Shown here piece by piece: positions 47,243-56,602 of a stretch of DNA of 64,000 bases. Every line of letters begins with the position of its first letter. Position 1 is the first letter of the stretch. The translations under genes were made by a program, and so were the position numbers. This DNA comes from Gemmatales bacterium (lineage in GTDB: Bacteria > Planctomycetota > Planctomycetia > Gemmatales > Gemmataceae): positions 310,001 through 374,000 of the forward strand of contig BPJP01000001.1 in assembly GCA_026004675.1 (NCBI GenBank), given 5' to 3'. The notes beneath the pieces were generated by a model. That model had not been told where the DNA came from, did not search any database, and was given only the letters and a program-made list of their open reading frames with translations.

Positions 47243-49819
47243 CTAATCCCGCAGTCGATACAAGGCATCTTGCGCGTCAGGAGCGAGCGGGTGACTTTCA
47301 TAAGCGGTGACCAATTCGTAGCATTTCGCAGCTTTGACTTTGTCCCCGGTTTGCTCGTATGCCAGACCGAGTTTGAAAATGGTGTCGGCACCGCTGCGAC
47401 TGCTCTGCCGGTAAACATTGAAGCATGGGATTGCCAAATCGGGACGGTTGAGGTCGTTGAGATAGAGTTCGCCAAGCAGTCGGTGAACGAGATACCAGTC
47501 TTCTTGTTCTTCGCTGGAACGGAATCTTTCCGGTTTGTTATTGCGTGCTTCCTCCAAAATCTGTTGGGCTTTTTCAATTTCGCCCCGACGTCGGAAGCAG
47601 CGAGCTCGTAGAACTTTGACGGTGACACTGTCGGGCTGAATGGCCGCCGCCACTTCTGCCAGATGCGATGCCCAGTCCAGCAGATCCAAATCGAGTTCCC
47701 GGCGGTCGAGCAAGGATCGGGCTTTCTTCACACAATAGTCGACATCGAAAAACTTGATCAGCGAATCCCGGTTCTCTCTTACTTCGTCGGGGGTGACGGA
47801 ATAATAATAGCGGTCCTTGCGTTCCAAGAGGTCCTTGTCTTTGGCGTTGTACAACAGTGCTTGTTCGGTGACACGAAGGGCGGGCAGGGCCAATCCCTTC
47901 TTCTCATAAAGGTCGGCGAGAATGCGCAAGGTTTCCACGCCGGCGCGCTCGTTCGCCGTGTACAGTTGGTAGTTTTCAATCGCGATGTCGAGATCATTGC
48001 GGGCGCGGGCTTCGTCGCCAAGCTGTTTGACAATGCTGAAATAAATCTGGCGATTTTCATCATCCAGGTTTTTGGGTCCGAGTTCACGCCCGGCCTGTTT
48101 GGCCTGCTCGTAGGCTTGTCGGGCCGCCTCGCTGTCGCCGGCGCGTTCGTATGCCTGAGCGATCTGTTGAAACAGAAACGGCCTCCGTCCTGGCAAACCA
48201 TACGAGGCGATGCGAAGAAACTCGATTCCTCGCTGCCAGCGACTGCTGTCGTTGATCAGTGCCAGCCCGAGTTGTTCAGCATAGCCGTGATCGAAGTGGG
48301 GCAAACCGCAAGACGGCAAAGGCGACGGTCCCGAGTTGTCGCCTTTCTCCGCTCCGACCGCCCCGCTTTCTGCACCCGGGTCGGCAGCCGGCTGTGTCGG
48401 CGCCCCGGCCATTTTCTGTCTTTCGTCGAGACTCCGGCGATATTCCTCTTCCGTCAGTTCGCTATAGAGAATGCGTTTGAGGGTCCAGGCGCCGCCGTCG
48501 TCAGGAATGTTTTCGAGTCGTTTCTCCACGGCGGCGATCGCCTCGAGACGCCGACCGGGCAGGGCCAGTTGCGGTGTTCCAACCCGACGGTTCATCTCCG
48601 GATGCAGCACCAAAGCTAACTGCCAGGCATCGAACAGAATGGAATTGCGGCAGGCATCATCGGGCGCGTAATTGTCCGGGTCGAGAACGCTTACGAGTTC
48701 GGCCGCCGCTTGATCGAAGTGGCGAGCATGAACATGGGCTACAGCACGCCAGTAACTGATGGCTGGTTTCATGCGCGGCCTTTGGCTCAATATGAGATCA
48801 AGCAGATGATGCGCCTCTTTCATCTTGTCCGCACTGGGGCTTGCTTCAACTAGCAGCGACGTTACTCGATCGAGGCAGAAATTAAAATCGAGCAGAGCCA
48901 GCAGCTGCGGGTCGTCTTTCAATTTTTCAAGGTCGAGTTCCCGATGCAGGTTCCATAGATGTTCTCTCGCCAAAGCATTTTCTGGATCGAGTTCGTTGGC
49001 TCGGCGAAAGGCAAGCAGCGCCTGGCGGGTTCGCCCCACATTGGCATAGCCGATGCCGCGAACCACATGTTTGAAGACCCTCAGCGATGGCAAGACTCGG
49101 ACGGCATAGACAATGTAAAGAGCCAGGGGTATCAGTACCGCCAGCGAACGCGTCAACGGAAAATCCTGGCTTAGCATCCACAAGCTCAATCCCAATGTGG
49201 CACACATCGCCGCGATTTCCACTTCCGATTCTTCTGCCGAGCCGACGAACGTCAGCAAATAAAACATCGGCAGGCCAAGAAGCAGATTGACGGCGAACAT
49301 CGTTCTCAGATTCGCGTTCTCGAGGTATTCAGGATGCTCGTCGAGCCAATAAATGATGCCCGCCCCTATCAGAACCGCCAAAAACAGACTCATGGCGAGT
49401 CGCTGCTGCTTCTGTTGCACCGTTCGAAGAAAGGAAAACGCCAGACCGAGCAGGGCGCCTCCTCCCAACATGCGCATGAGCAACTGGTCTGTTCCCTCAT
49501 TCCGCACGGCAAAAGCACCGAACAGCGTGCCCAGCATGACTCCCGAGTACACCATGCCGGGACTTTCAAGCAGGAGAAACAGCACGAAAGCTGCTACCCT
49601 GCCCGTGATGCGATAACCTTCGCGCAACTTGCGGATCGCGGCTACACTTAAAAACAGCAGAAAGGAGCAGAAAACACACAGGGCTACCGTTCCCGTCGCC
49701 TGCCAATTCGGTTCCTGCACTGCTACGAAGAGGATCAGACCGAGATAGATGCCCTTCAAGACGTACTCAGCAACAAGCGCATGCATGGTTTCGGCAAAAA
49801 CCCGTGAGGTCCAAGTCAT
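47243..49819 (-). CDS. Multi-pass membrane protein with C-terminal TPR array
   Basis: About 858 residues. Roughly the first 290 form about nine helices (YVLKGIYLGLILFVAVQEPN, VALCVFCSFLLFLSVAAI, LFLAVLIGAGIIYWL, LLLGLPMFYLLTFVGS). The rest is a set of TPR-like repeats (RQALLAFRRANELDPENALA, LFQQIAQAYERAGDSEAARQ, DLDIAIENYQLYTANERAGV, PDLAIPCFNVYRQSSRSGAD). The frame extends to 49954; I prefer the ATG at 49819 (MTWTSRVFAE), though an ATG at 49837 is possible. It lies 86 bases after pcs on the same strand and may be in that transcript. No enzymatic motif seen; probably a membrane scaffold. Confidence 0.78.
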   Translation of the reverse strand: MTWTSRVFAETMHALVAEYVLKGIYLGLILFVAVQEPNWQATGTVALCVFCSFLLFLSVAAIRKLREGYRITGRVAAFVLFLLLESPGMVYSGVMLGTLFGAFAVRNEGTDQLLMRMLGGGALLGLAFSFLRTVQQKQQRLAMSLFLAVLIGAGIIYWLDEHPEYLENANLRTMFAVNLLLGLPMFYLLTFVGSAEESEVEIAAMCATLGLSLWMLSQDFPLTRSLAVLIPLALYIVYAVRVLPSLRVFKHVVRGIGYANVGRTRQALLAFRRANELDPENALAREHLWNLHRELDLEKLKDDPQLLALLDFNFCLDRVTSLLVEASPSADKMKEAHHLLDLILSQRPRMKPAISYWRAVAHVHARHFDQAAAELVSVLDPDNYAPDDACRNSILFDAWQLALVLHPEMNRRVGTPQLALPGRRLEAIAAVEKRLENIPDDGGAWTLKRILYSELTEEEYRRSLDERQKMAGAPTQPAADPGAESGAVGAEKGDNSGPSPLPSCGLPHFDHGYAEQLGLALINDSSRWQRGIEFLRIASYGLPGRRPFLFQQIAQAYERAGDSEAARQAYEQAKQAGRELGPKNLDDENRQIYFSIVKQLGDEARARNDLDIAIENYQLYTANERAGVETLRILADLYEKKGLALPALRVTEQALLYNAKDKDLLERKDRYYYSVTPDEVRENRDSLIKFFDVDYCVKKARSLLDRRELDLDLLDWASHLAEVAAAIQPDSVTVKVLRARCFRRRGEIEKAQQILEEARNNKPERFRSSEEQEDWYLVHRLLGELYLNDLNRPDLAIPCFNVYRQSSRSGADTIFKLGLAYEQTGDKVKAAKCYELVTAYESHPLAPDAQDALYRLRD

Positions 49820-49905
49820 TGAAATCCACGTTGGCATCTTACCACGAAACGGTAAAGAAAACAGCCATCGAGCGTGACGCCAACCCTGCCTTTTGGCAAC
49901 ACCTC

Positions 49906-50619
49906 TCACTGTGCAGGCGTTCGCCGAAGCCAGATGCGCATCGTGATGAACCACGATGTCGCCATGTAGTAGACGGGAAAATAGAGCGAGAGGATCAGCA
50001 GCGAACGTTGTGAGAGGGGAGTTCGAATATCAAAGATGATCAACAGCAACAAAACCGTCCAGCCAGCCGCCAGAATATTCGTCACCAGGTTCAGCGTTCC
50101 TTTTTGACTTGGATAAAGATATCGGCTCGGCACGAAGGTCAGGAAAGCCAACGTCAGCATGAGTCCCAAGACAGCCGGACCTGGCAACTGCAAAAAGTAA
50201 AGATAAAAAGCAACGATGTTCCAATAGGATGGAAAGCCGAGAAAATAGCCGTCGTCGGTCTTGGCTTGGACCTGACAGAAGCCATAGGCACTGGCCAACA
50301 ATGGGGCCACGAGCCAGTATTCCCAGCCGGTCGGGAGAAGCTCCGCGCGCCAGACCAACAGGATCGGCAAAAAGGTGAAATTCAAGTAATCGATAATGTC
50401 ATCAAGACGGCGACCATCAAAGCCCGGCAGCACTTCCTTGACCCTCGCCAGGCGAGCCAAGGCACCGTCCGTGGCGTCGATTAGCGTGGCAAACACCATC
50501 CACACAAAGACAGTGCGAAAGGAACTGTTGACGATAGCGACGGCCATGCCGGCTGACGCCACCAGGCCGAGTCCGGTGTAGAGATGTACGCCCCAGGCAC
50601 ATAGTTGCCGGAAAAACAT
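49906..50619 (-). CDS. pcs: Phosphatidylcholine synthase
   Basis: 237 residues and about eight helices. The catalytic motif is at residues 48-77: D48-x2-D51-G52-x2-A55-R56, then 12 residues, G69-x3-D73-x3-D77 (in DATDGALARLARV and GFDGRRLDDIIDYL). The 12-residue spacer is the variant described for bacterial phosphatidylcholine synthases; the common CDP-alcohol motif has about 8. The text around it (VLPGFDGRRLDDIIDYLNFT) also matches that family. The enzyme condenses choline with CDP-diacylglycerol in the inner membrane. The gene upstream, 69 bases away, is a choline-transporter-like symporter, which supports the assignment. A phosphatidylserine-synthase-like activity is the alternative. Confidence 0.85.
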   Translation of the reverse strand: MFFRQLCAWGVHLYTGLGLVASAGMAVAIVNSSFRTVFVWMVFATLIDATDGALARLARVKEVLPGFDGRRLDDIIDYLNFTFLPILLVWRAELLPTGWEYWLVAPLLASAYGFCQVQAKTDDGYFLGFPSYWNIVAFYLYFLQLPGPAVLGLMLTLAFLTFVPSRYLYPSQKGTLNLVTNILAAGWTVLLLLIIFDIRTPLSQRSLLILSLYFPVYYMATSWFITMRIWLRRTPAQ

Positions 50620-50688
50620 CGCCAGCCTTTCAAAGCTATCGCTAAAGGTTCACGATCCGTCTGATGTCGAAACATCTTAGAACCTGCA

Positions 50689-52284
50689 CTATGGCTCGCA
50701 AAGAAAGTCATCCACGCTAGAACCCCTCGTCAAGGCTCTAGGAGGATCCCACCTCGACGTAAGACGGGAGACGACCGGCAACAGAAGCAGACCCGCTGCC
50801 GCAGCGAAAGTTCGCACAGGGAACGCCGAAACCGCGGCAAAGTCGTTGCATCCAAACCAGGCGAGACAGGAGTCATAAGGTAGAAAAGGGGGCATGTCCA
50901 ACTCGGCAATCCCTCCTCCCAGCCGCAGAAACAGGGACACGACAAACGCGACAACCGAGCCGATTCGGTTGGCAGCGGGATCGTACAGCGACGCCAATAG
51001 TTGCGGAAACAACAACACGAAGACAAGGTCGGCAGTGAACAGCCATAACTGCGCGACGCTTTGCACCTTCAGCGCCAGAGCAACCGCTCCGACGCCCAAC
51101 AAAACGATCGCCAAACGGATCACTGTCTTGAGCCGATCGACGGTTACGCCCGGAGCGACCAAGCGGCGATAGACATTCCAGCCGAACATCGAGCCAGCCG
51201 AGAGAATCGACGAGCTGAAGCTGGAAGTAACCGCGCCGATAATCGCCGCCAGCCCCATGGCCAGAACAGGAAACGGTGCGGTCTCCTTCAGCAACATCGG
51301 CAACGTTTTTGACGGGTCAGATCTAATGGCCGAGGCGGCAGCGCCGTCAGCGTTTCCCCACAGCACGAACGCAGCCATCCCCAGAATCAGTGGTGGTATC
51401 GTCAAGATCATCGTGAAGACGCCTGCTACGATCGAATGGGCCTGAGCTTTGCGCGGCGACTGGCACGCAAGGACTCGCTGGAAGTAGCAATTCCATGGTA
51501 TGCCCCCAAGCGTCAGCATGATGGTCATGTCCCACCAGTTGACGATCGCCGGGAGCGTCCAACCGTCCGATGGCTGGAGCGGTGGAAAGAGCCGATCCAC
51601 GCCTGGGCGACCGGCAACATATTTCTCGAACGTCGTCACGAACCCACCTGTACGTTCGAGAACGAACGGCAAAGACATCAGCATGCCGACGGGTATCAAC
51701 GCCAGCTGGAAAGCATCGGTAAAGGCGACCGACCACATTCCGCCGACCATGGTGTAAAGCGTCACGACGGCTGCGGACAACAGGATGCCAGTGGTTAGAT
51801 CGATGTCGAGCAGAACGGAAAATGTCGAGCCGATGGCCACGAGGAGAGCACCGCTCCAGAACAATTCTCCCAACATGGCTGGCAAGAACAAAACAGCCGC
51901 CCACTTCTTGCCAAAACGCGCGTCGAAGGGGTCGACAATGGTCGTGAATTCCAGGCGGCGCATGATATGGGCGAAGAAGAGGCCACCCAGGATCAGGCTG
52001 ATGCCGAAGCAGACGCCGCCTTGCAGAGCAGCAGAAACGCCGAGGATGCCGTTTTCCGGATCATAATCGAAAGCGTACTGTGCCGTCCCAAGCAAATAGC
52101 CCCCGTCCACCCAGGTGGCAATCATGGTGCACGTAGCGAGCCAAAATGGCATCGCCCGACCGGCAATCATCAGGTCGCTTGCCGTGCCTTCCTGCGAACG
52201 CCGAGCGGCCACGAGCCCCACAGCCAAAAACACAGCATACATGGCTGCCACGACCACGACACCATTCCAGCAAACGACTGCCAT
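50689..52284 (-). CDS. Sodium/choline symporter-like transporter (SSF family)
   Basis: 531 residues and about 13 helices of the sodium:solute symporter family. The segments ATWVDGGYLLGTAQ (residues 56-69) and LGGIPWNCYFQRVLACQSP (259-277) closely resemble the high-affinity choline transporter branch (SLC5A7-like), as do GELFWSGALLVAIGSTFSVL and IGAVTSSFSSSILSAGSMFG. The frame opens at 52389, but the ATG at 52284 (MAVVCWNGVV) starts the first helix and has GAGAC upstream. It is the first gene of the pcs operon, and uptake of choline would feed Pcs. The SSF family also transports proline, pantothenate and sugars, so the substrate is inferred. Confidence 0.82.
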   Translation of the reverse strand: MAVVCWNGVVVVAAMYAVFLAVGLVAARRSQEGTASDLMIAGRAMPFWLATCTMIATWVDGGYLLGTAQYAFDYDPENGILGVSAALQGGVCFGISLILGGLFFAHIMRRLEFTTIVDPFDARFGKKWAAVLFLPAMLGELFWSGALLVAIGSTFSVLLDIDLTTGILLSAAVVTLYTMVGGMWSVAFTDAFQLALIPVGMLMSLPFVLERTGGFVTTFEKYVAGRPGVDRLFPPLQPSDGWTLPAIVNWWDMTIMLTLGGIPWNCYFQRVLACQSPRKAQAHSIVAGVFTMILTIPPLILGMAAFVLWGNADGAAASAIRSDPSKTLPMLLKETAPFPVLAMGLAAIIGAVTSSFSSSILSAGSMFGWNVYRRLVAPGVTVDRLKTVIRLAIVLLGVGAVALALKVQSVAQLWLFTADLVFVLLFPQLLASLYDPAANRIGSVVAFVVSLFLRLGGGIAELDMPPFLPYDSCLAWFGCNDFAAVSAFPVRTFAAAAGLLLLPVVSRLTSRWDPPRALTRGSSVDDFLCEP

Positions 52285-52475
52285 TTCGTCTCGCGTTCTC
52301 CCAGTAACGAACGAGCACCGATCGCGAGCAAAGGCCTCGGCCCAGCTCGACTCTACCATAAGAAGGCGAAGTCGTTCGAGAAAGAACACGGGCGCGTCCG
52401 ATGTCTTTTCGCTTTTGGCCGCCCCTGCTTTTGCCTTGCCCAGACAGGCGGTATTGAAATACTCTGAAATTTGCC

Positions 52476-53873
52476 ATGCGCTGGAGTATTCGCTACCAAT
52501 TGCTGGTTCCCTTGGTCGTCTTGCTGGTCGGCGTCGTCGCCGGCATCAGCGTTTGGACCGCTTTTTCATCCGTCAAGCGGACGCGGGAACAAATCGAAGA
52601 GCGCATGCGTCGGTCGGCCCGGGTGATCAATGGGCGGGATTTTCCTTTGACAGAGCAAGTGCTCAAAATGACCAAGGAGCTTTCCGGAGCGGATTTTCTT
52701 GTTGTGCAAAAACAAGGGAGACGTGTCACCACGCTGGAAACCGCCGATGACGATACACCGGCCGTTGCGGTGATCGATCGACCCGATGATCTCGTTTTGG
52801 GATCGCGGATCGAGATTGGGAAAGAAAGTTACTTTTGCAGCGGCATCCGCATCCGTCGTCATCGTCCCGACGAGGCAGCGGATTTATTCATTCTCTACCC
52901 TGTCTCGCTCTGGCGAGATGCTCTTTGGCAGGCGATTTTGCCGTCCGTCGTTGTGGGGGGTGTAGGACTTCTGGCCTCCCTTATTCTTGCCACGGTGCTT
53001 GCCCAGCGGTTGGGTCGGCGCATCCAGGAGTTGGGCCAGCGGACCAAACTGATCGCGGCAGGCGATTTCAGCCCCATGGAGCTTCCTGGCCGGAATGACG
53101 AACTCCGCGACCTGGGGGAATCAGTCAATGACATGGCGGAACAGCTTGCCGAGTTGCAAAATGCCGTTCGAAAATCGGAGCGACTCCAACTCCTGGGTCA
53201 ACTTGGCAGCGGCCTGGCCCACCAGCTTCGCAACGGGGTCGCCGGTGCCAAGCTCGCCGTCCAACTGCACCTGCGCGAATGCCAGAATGGCGGCGACGAT
53301 GAATCGCTGGCCGTTGCCCTGCGTCAATTAGCCCTGGTGGAAAGCAATCTGAAGTGCTTCCTCGATCTGGGACGCAGCGAGGAAGTGCGTCGCGAACCAT
53401 GTCGCCTGCACGAACTCATTGATCACGCTGTCGGCCTCCTTGCCCCGAACTGCCGCCATTCCCACATCGACCTGCGCTGGCAAGCCGACCAGAGCGTCAA
53501 CATCGAAGGGGATGCCACCCAATTAGGCCATCTGTTTCTCAATGTCATCGGCAATGCTGTCGAAGCCGCTGGCCCCAACGGCACCGTCGAGGTTTTGCTG
53601 CATGACGGAGAACAGTGCGCCACCATTGATGTAATCGACTCCGGCCCCGGTCCAAACGCCGACGTTGCCGATCGCCTTTTTGAACCTTTCGTCACGGGCA
53701 AACGAGAAGGCGTTGGCTTGGGACTTGCCGTCGCCCGACGTGTGGCCGAAGCCCACGGCGGCGTTATCGACTGGCAGCGCTGGGAGGGAAAAACTCGTTT
53801 TCGCATCCGGCTCCCCAAATCAGCATCGGCAGACCCGAACAACTCCCACCAAGACGGACGTAATCTATCATGA
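52476..53873 (+). CDS. Membrane sensor histidine kinase
   Basis: 465 residues: helix 1 (LLVPLVVLLVGVVAGISVW), a sensor region of about 120 residues, helix 2 (AILPSVVVGGVGLLASLILA), and HAMP (about 185-235, RRIQELGQRTKLIAAGDFSP). The H-box variant GQLGSGLAHQLRNGVAGAKL has its histidine near residue 249. N-box NVIGNAVEAAGPNG, G1 DSGPGPN, F-box LFEPFVTGKREG and G2 GVGLGLAVARRVAEAHGG follow. The HQLRN form of the H-box belongs to the NtrB/AtoS-like group that often partners with sigma-54 response regulators. None is adjacent, so it is an orphan here. It is divergent from the choline-transporter gene (191 bases). Confidence 0.92.
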   Translation: MRWSIRYQLLVPLVVLLVGVVAGISVWTAFSSVKRTREQIEERMRRSARVINGRDFPLTEQVLKMTKELSGADFLVVQKQGRRVTTLETADDDTPAVAVIDRPDDLVLGSRIEIGKESYFCSGIRIRRHRPDEAADLFILYPVSLWRDALWQAILPSVVVGGVGLLASLILATVLAQRLGRRIQELGQRTKLIAAGDFSPMELPGRNDELRDLGESVNDMAEQLAELQNAVRKSERLQLLGQLGSGLAHQLRNGVAGAKLAVQLHLRECQNGGDDESLAVALRQLALVESNLKCFLDLGRSEEVRREPCRLHELIDHAVGLLAPNCRHSHIDLRWQADQSVNIEGDATQLGHLFLNVIGNAVEAAGPNGTVEVLLHDGEQCATIDVIDSGPGPNADVADRLFEPFVTGKREGVGLGLAVARRVAEAHGGVIDWQRWEGKTRFRIRLPKSASADPNNSHQDGRNLS

Positions 53874-54047
53874 TTTCGAACGAAAGAATTATTTGCCGTT
53901 GCGTGTCGCCGAAATCGTTGGGATAATTCTGCCTTACCACCTATTGCGACTCCGCATTGACTGAGCCCTCGCGAAAGCGGAGTGCTGTTTTTTCCTCGCT
54001 TTCGATCGAGTTTCGGCAGACGCTTGGAAAACTGGAGACCGTATACC

Positions 54048-54743
54048 GTGAAGATGCGTCCCGTTCGCCGCCAGTCGCTGGTAGATTCCGTGATCGAGCA
54101 GATTCAAAACGTCATTACCGAAGGGGATTATGGACCTGGAGACAGGCTGCCGACGGAAGCGGACCTCGTCAAACAGTTGGATGTGAGCAGAACGGTATTG
54201 CGGGAAGCGATCGGCCGTCTTCGCGCTATGGGGCTGGTAACGACGCGCGGCCCGCGCGGCATGTTCGTCGGCGACACCAGCAGTCTGCGGAATTGCGCTC
54301 AGCTGATTCGCAGTGCCATGGCGATTTCACCTCAGGAGCTGACGCAGTTCACCGAATTCCGCCGGGGGCTGGAATGCGAAGCCGTTCGGCTGGCAGCGGA
54401 AAGAGCCACGCCGGAGGACATCGCCGAACTGGAAGACCTCTGCGAACAGGTTCGCAACCGCAACAGCTCGGCAGAAGAAGTGTTCGACGTCGATCTCCGC
54501 TTCCATCAGAAGCTGTTGTCGATCGCCGGCAATGAGCTGATCGCCAACGTCATGGCCGTCGTTCAGGAGTTCATGATGGCCAGCATCGTTGAAGGTGGCC
54601 GAGGGCGACGCCATCCCAAAACCTATCCGCAGCACCATGCCATCGTCGAAGCCATCCGCAAGCGCGATCCGGATGCCGCCGAGCACGCCATGCGCGAACA
54701 TCTCGACGAAGTGCTGCGCGTGATCAATCGACCGAGGAAATAA
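54048..54743 (+). CDS. FadR/GntR-family transcriptional regulator
   Basis: 231 residues. An N-terminal GntR winged helix (LVDSVIEQIQNVITEGDYGP, GDRLPTEADLVKQLDVSRTV, LREAIGRLRAMGLVTTRGP) is followed by a FCD ligand domain (TEFRRGLECEAVRLAAERAT, FHQKLLSIAGNELIANVM, AIVEAIRKRDPDAAEHAM, REHLDEVL) with the histidines that bind metal and a carboxylate ligand. The frame opens at 53982. The GTG at 54048 fits best, because GGAG lies 10 bases upstream; the ATG at 54054 is second. FadR-type regulators usually sense small organic acids. The target may be a nearby operon, but nothing here identifies it. Confidence 0.9.
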   Translation: MKMRPVRRQSLVDSVIEQIQNVITEGDYGPGDRLPTEADLVKQLDVSRTVLREAIGRLRAMGLVTTRGPRGMFVGDTSSLRNCAQLIRSAMAISPQELTQFTEFRRGLECEAVRLAAERATPEDIAELEDLCEQVRNRNSSAEEVFDVDLRFHQKLLSIAGNELIANVMAVVQEFMMASIVEGGRGRRHPKTYPQHHAIVEAIRKRDPDAAEHAMREHLDEVLRVINRPRK

Positions 54744-54956
54744 TCGCTCCCCCTCTTGCCTGTTTTGCCCGCTTGAACGCTTTTCTCGTGACTTGCTCCG
54801 CGATCTAGAAGAAGAGCTGGGCAAACTTCAATCTTTTTCGTCGATTCGTCGAAAATCTTAAATTCGCCGTTCGCTACAACCGATAAAAACAATAAACGTC
54901 ATTTTGTCCGCTGCTGACCGTGCGCCGACGCAAGCGCTCTGCAAGGATGGAGGAGC

Positions 54957-56504
54957 ATGATGATCGGGGGAATGCTGACACTTAGTTGCCTTTTGGTCAA
55001 CCTTGGTGCGGAACCCACCGATGTCTGGCCGATCAACCAGCGCAGTTTCAGCATCCCGATCCGAATCGATCCGTCAAGACGCGGCGACATAAAACAGTTG
55101 ATACTTTATTCCTCAACCGACAGAGGGCGAACCTGGAACGAAGTGGCAGTCGCCTCTCCCGACCAGGATGCTTTTCCTTTTTTCGCGCCGACAGATGGTG
55201 AATACTGGTTCAACTTGTCGATCGTCAACCGGCGTGGGGAACGGGAACCGGCGGACATCCGGAGCGTGCCGCCAGCGCAAAAGATTCTGGTCGATTCCAT
55301 CAAACCGGTGCTGAGAATCACGACTGCCCGGCGCGACAACGACGAAATCGTCGTCGCCTGGGAAGTGCAGGACCAGAACCCGGACCTGACGACGTTGAAA
55401 CTGGAATATCAGCCCGCCGGTGCGCCGATAACGCAATGGTACATGGCCAGCATCAACGCCGCAGCCACGGGTCAGGCACGATTTCGTTTTGCCCGTTCGG
55501 ATGCCCTTACGATCCGCATGCAGGTCCGCGATCGCGCAGGGAACGAAGCACAGGCGACCGCCGAGGTGCCAGCCGAGACCGGCGTGGCCTCTCAAATGAC
55601 CGATGTGCCGATAAACCCTGCGTCGGTGCCGCCTCCGCCAGCTCCTCCAGGATTCGGCTCTCAGCCGGAACCCATTTGGAATGGCAGCGGCCGAACGCCT
55701 GTCAGCGGTACAGCAGTTTCGCTTCGCCGCGACGACAGAAACGACTTGCCGCCTCCCCCTCCGCCACCCCCTCCGCCGCCACCTTGGAATAGCGAACCGG
55801 CGGATCGTCTGGTAGCGACAACGAACAACGACTCGGCTCCGCCCACTGCCATCAACAGCACGCGAGGTCCTCTACCGCCGTTGCAAGTGGTCAACAGCCG
55901 ACACGTTGCTATCGATTACAAAGTGAATAAAGTCGGCCCATCCGGATTGGGCCGCGTCGAACTTTGGGTCACGCGAGACGATGGTCAATCGTGGCGGCGT
56001 CTGGCGGAGGACACCGACAAAGAACCTCCCTTTCAAGTCGAGTTTCCCGGGGAAGGAATCTACGGCTTGCAACTCGTCGTACAAAGCCAAGCCGGGCTAG
56101 GCAAAGGACCGCCCCTCTCGGGCACGCCACCGGCGATGCGCGTCGAGGTCGACGAAACACCGCCCGAAGCCAAATTGTACGCGCCGGAACCCGACATCCG
56201 TCAGCCCAACGCCTTGATTATTACCTGGACCGCCACCGATCGGAACCTTGGACCCAAACCGATTACCTTGCAATGGGCCGAGCATCCGGGCGCTTCGTGG
56301 AAGACCATCGGCGCCGATTTGCCAAACTCGGGCCGGCACGTCTGGCAACTGCCTCCGAATATGCCTTATCGCGTCTATCTGCGCCTTATCGTCCGTGACC
56401 AGGCCGGCAACGTTGCCCGCGCGGAAACCACCAAACCGGTCTTGATCGACCTCAACGAGCCGGAAGCCCAACTGTTGGGCGTGACGAGCATCCGCCGACA
56501 ATAG
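54957..56504 (+). CDS. Exported protein with Ig-like repeats and a polyproline tract
   Basis: 515 residues. A short signal peptide (MMIGGMLTLSCLLVNLGAEP) follows AAGGATGGAGG-like sequence. The N-terminal domain (about 30-215) and the C-terminal domains (about 295-510) are beta-rich, with YSSTDRGRTWNEVAVASPDQ, FFAPTDGEYWFNLSIVNRRG, WVTRDDGQSWRRLAEDTDKE and AEHPGASWKTIGADLPNSGR. These are the S-x-D-x-G-x-T/S-W turns of BNR/sialidase-like repeats mixed with Ig-like strands. Between them is a linker with 12 consecutive prolines at residues about 264-275. It is probably an envelope or secreted adhesion or scaffold protein; no catalytic motif seen. Confidence 0.75.
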   Translation: MMIGGMLTLSCLLVNLGAEPTDVWPINQRSFSIPIRIDPSRRGDIKQLILYSSTDRGRTWNEVAVASPDQDAFPFFAPTDGEYWFNLSIVNRRGEREPADIRSVPPAQKILVDSIKPVLRITTARRDNDEIVVAWEVQDQNPDLTTLKLEYQPAGAPITQWYMASINAAATGQARFRFARSDALTIRMQVRDRAGNEAQATAEVPAETGVASQMTDVPINPASVPPPPAPPGFGSQPEPIWNGSGRTPVSGTAVSLRRDDRNDLPPPPPPPPPPPPWNSEPADRLVATTNNDSAPPTAINSTRGPLPPLQVVNSRHVAIDYKVNKVGPSGLGRVELWVTRDDGQSWRRLAEDTDKEPPFQVEFPGEGIYGLQLVVQSQAGLGKGPPLSGTPPAMRVEVDETPPEAKLYAPEPDIRQPNALIITWTATDRNLGPKPITLQWAEHPGASWKTIGADLPNSGRHVWQLPPNMPYRVYLRLIVRDQAGNVARAETTKPVLIDLNEPEAQLLGVTSIRRQ

Positions 56505-56602
56505 GGCAATGGCTCGGCAAAGGCGGTCAGAAGCCGCCAACGTAGTGCATCCTCGGCGGATCACCACCAGTTCTGTGCCTGGGACCAGGTGAAGATCTCG
56601 GC

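Noticed and set aside
47663..48619. A 318-codon plus-strand open frame
   Set aside because: It is antisense to the TPR array. Regular repeats on one strand often leave long open frames on the other.
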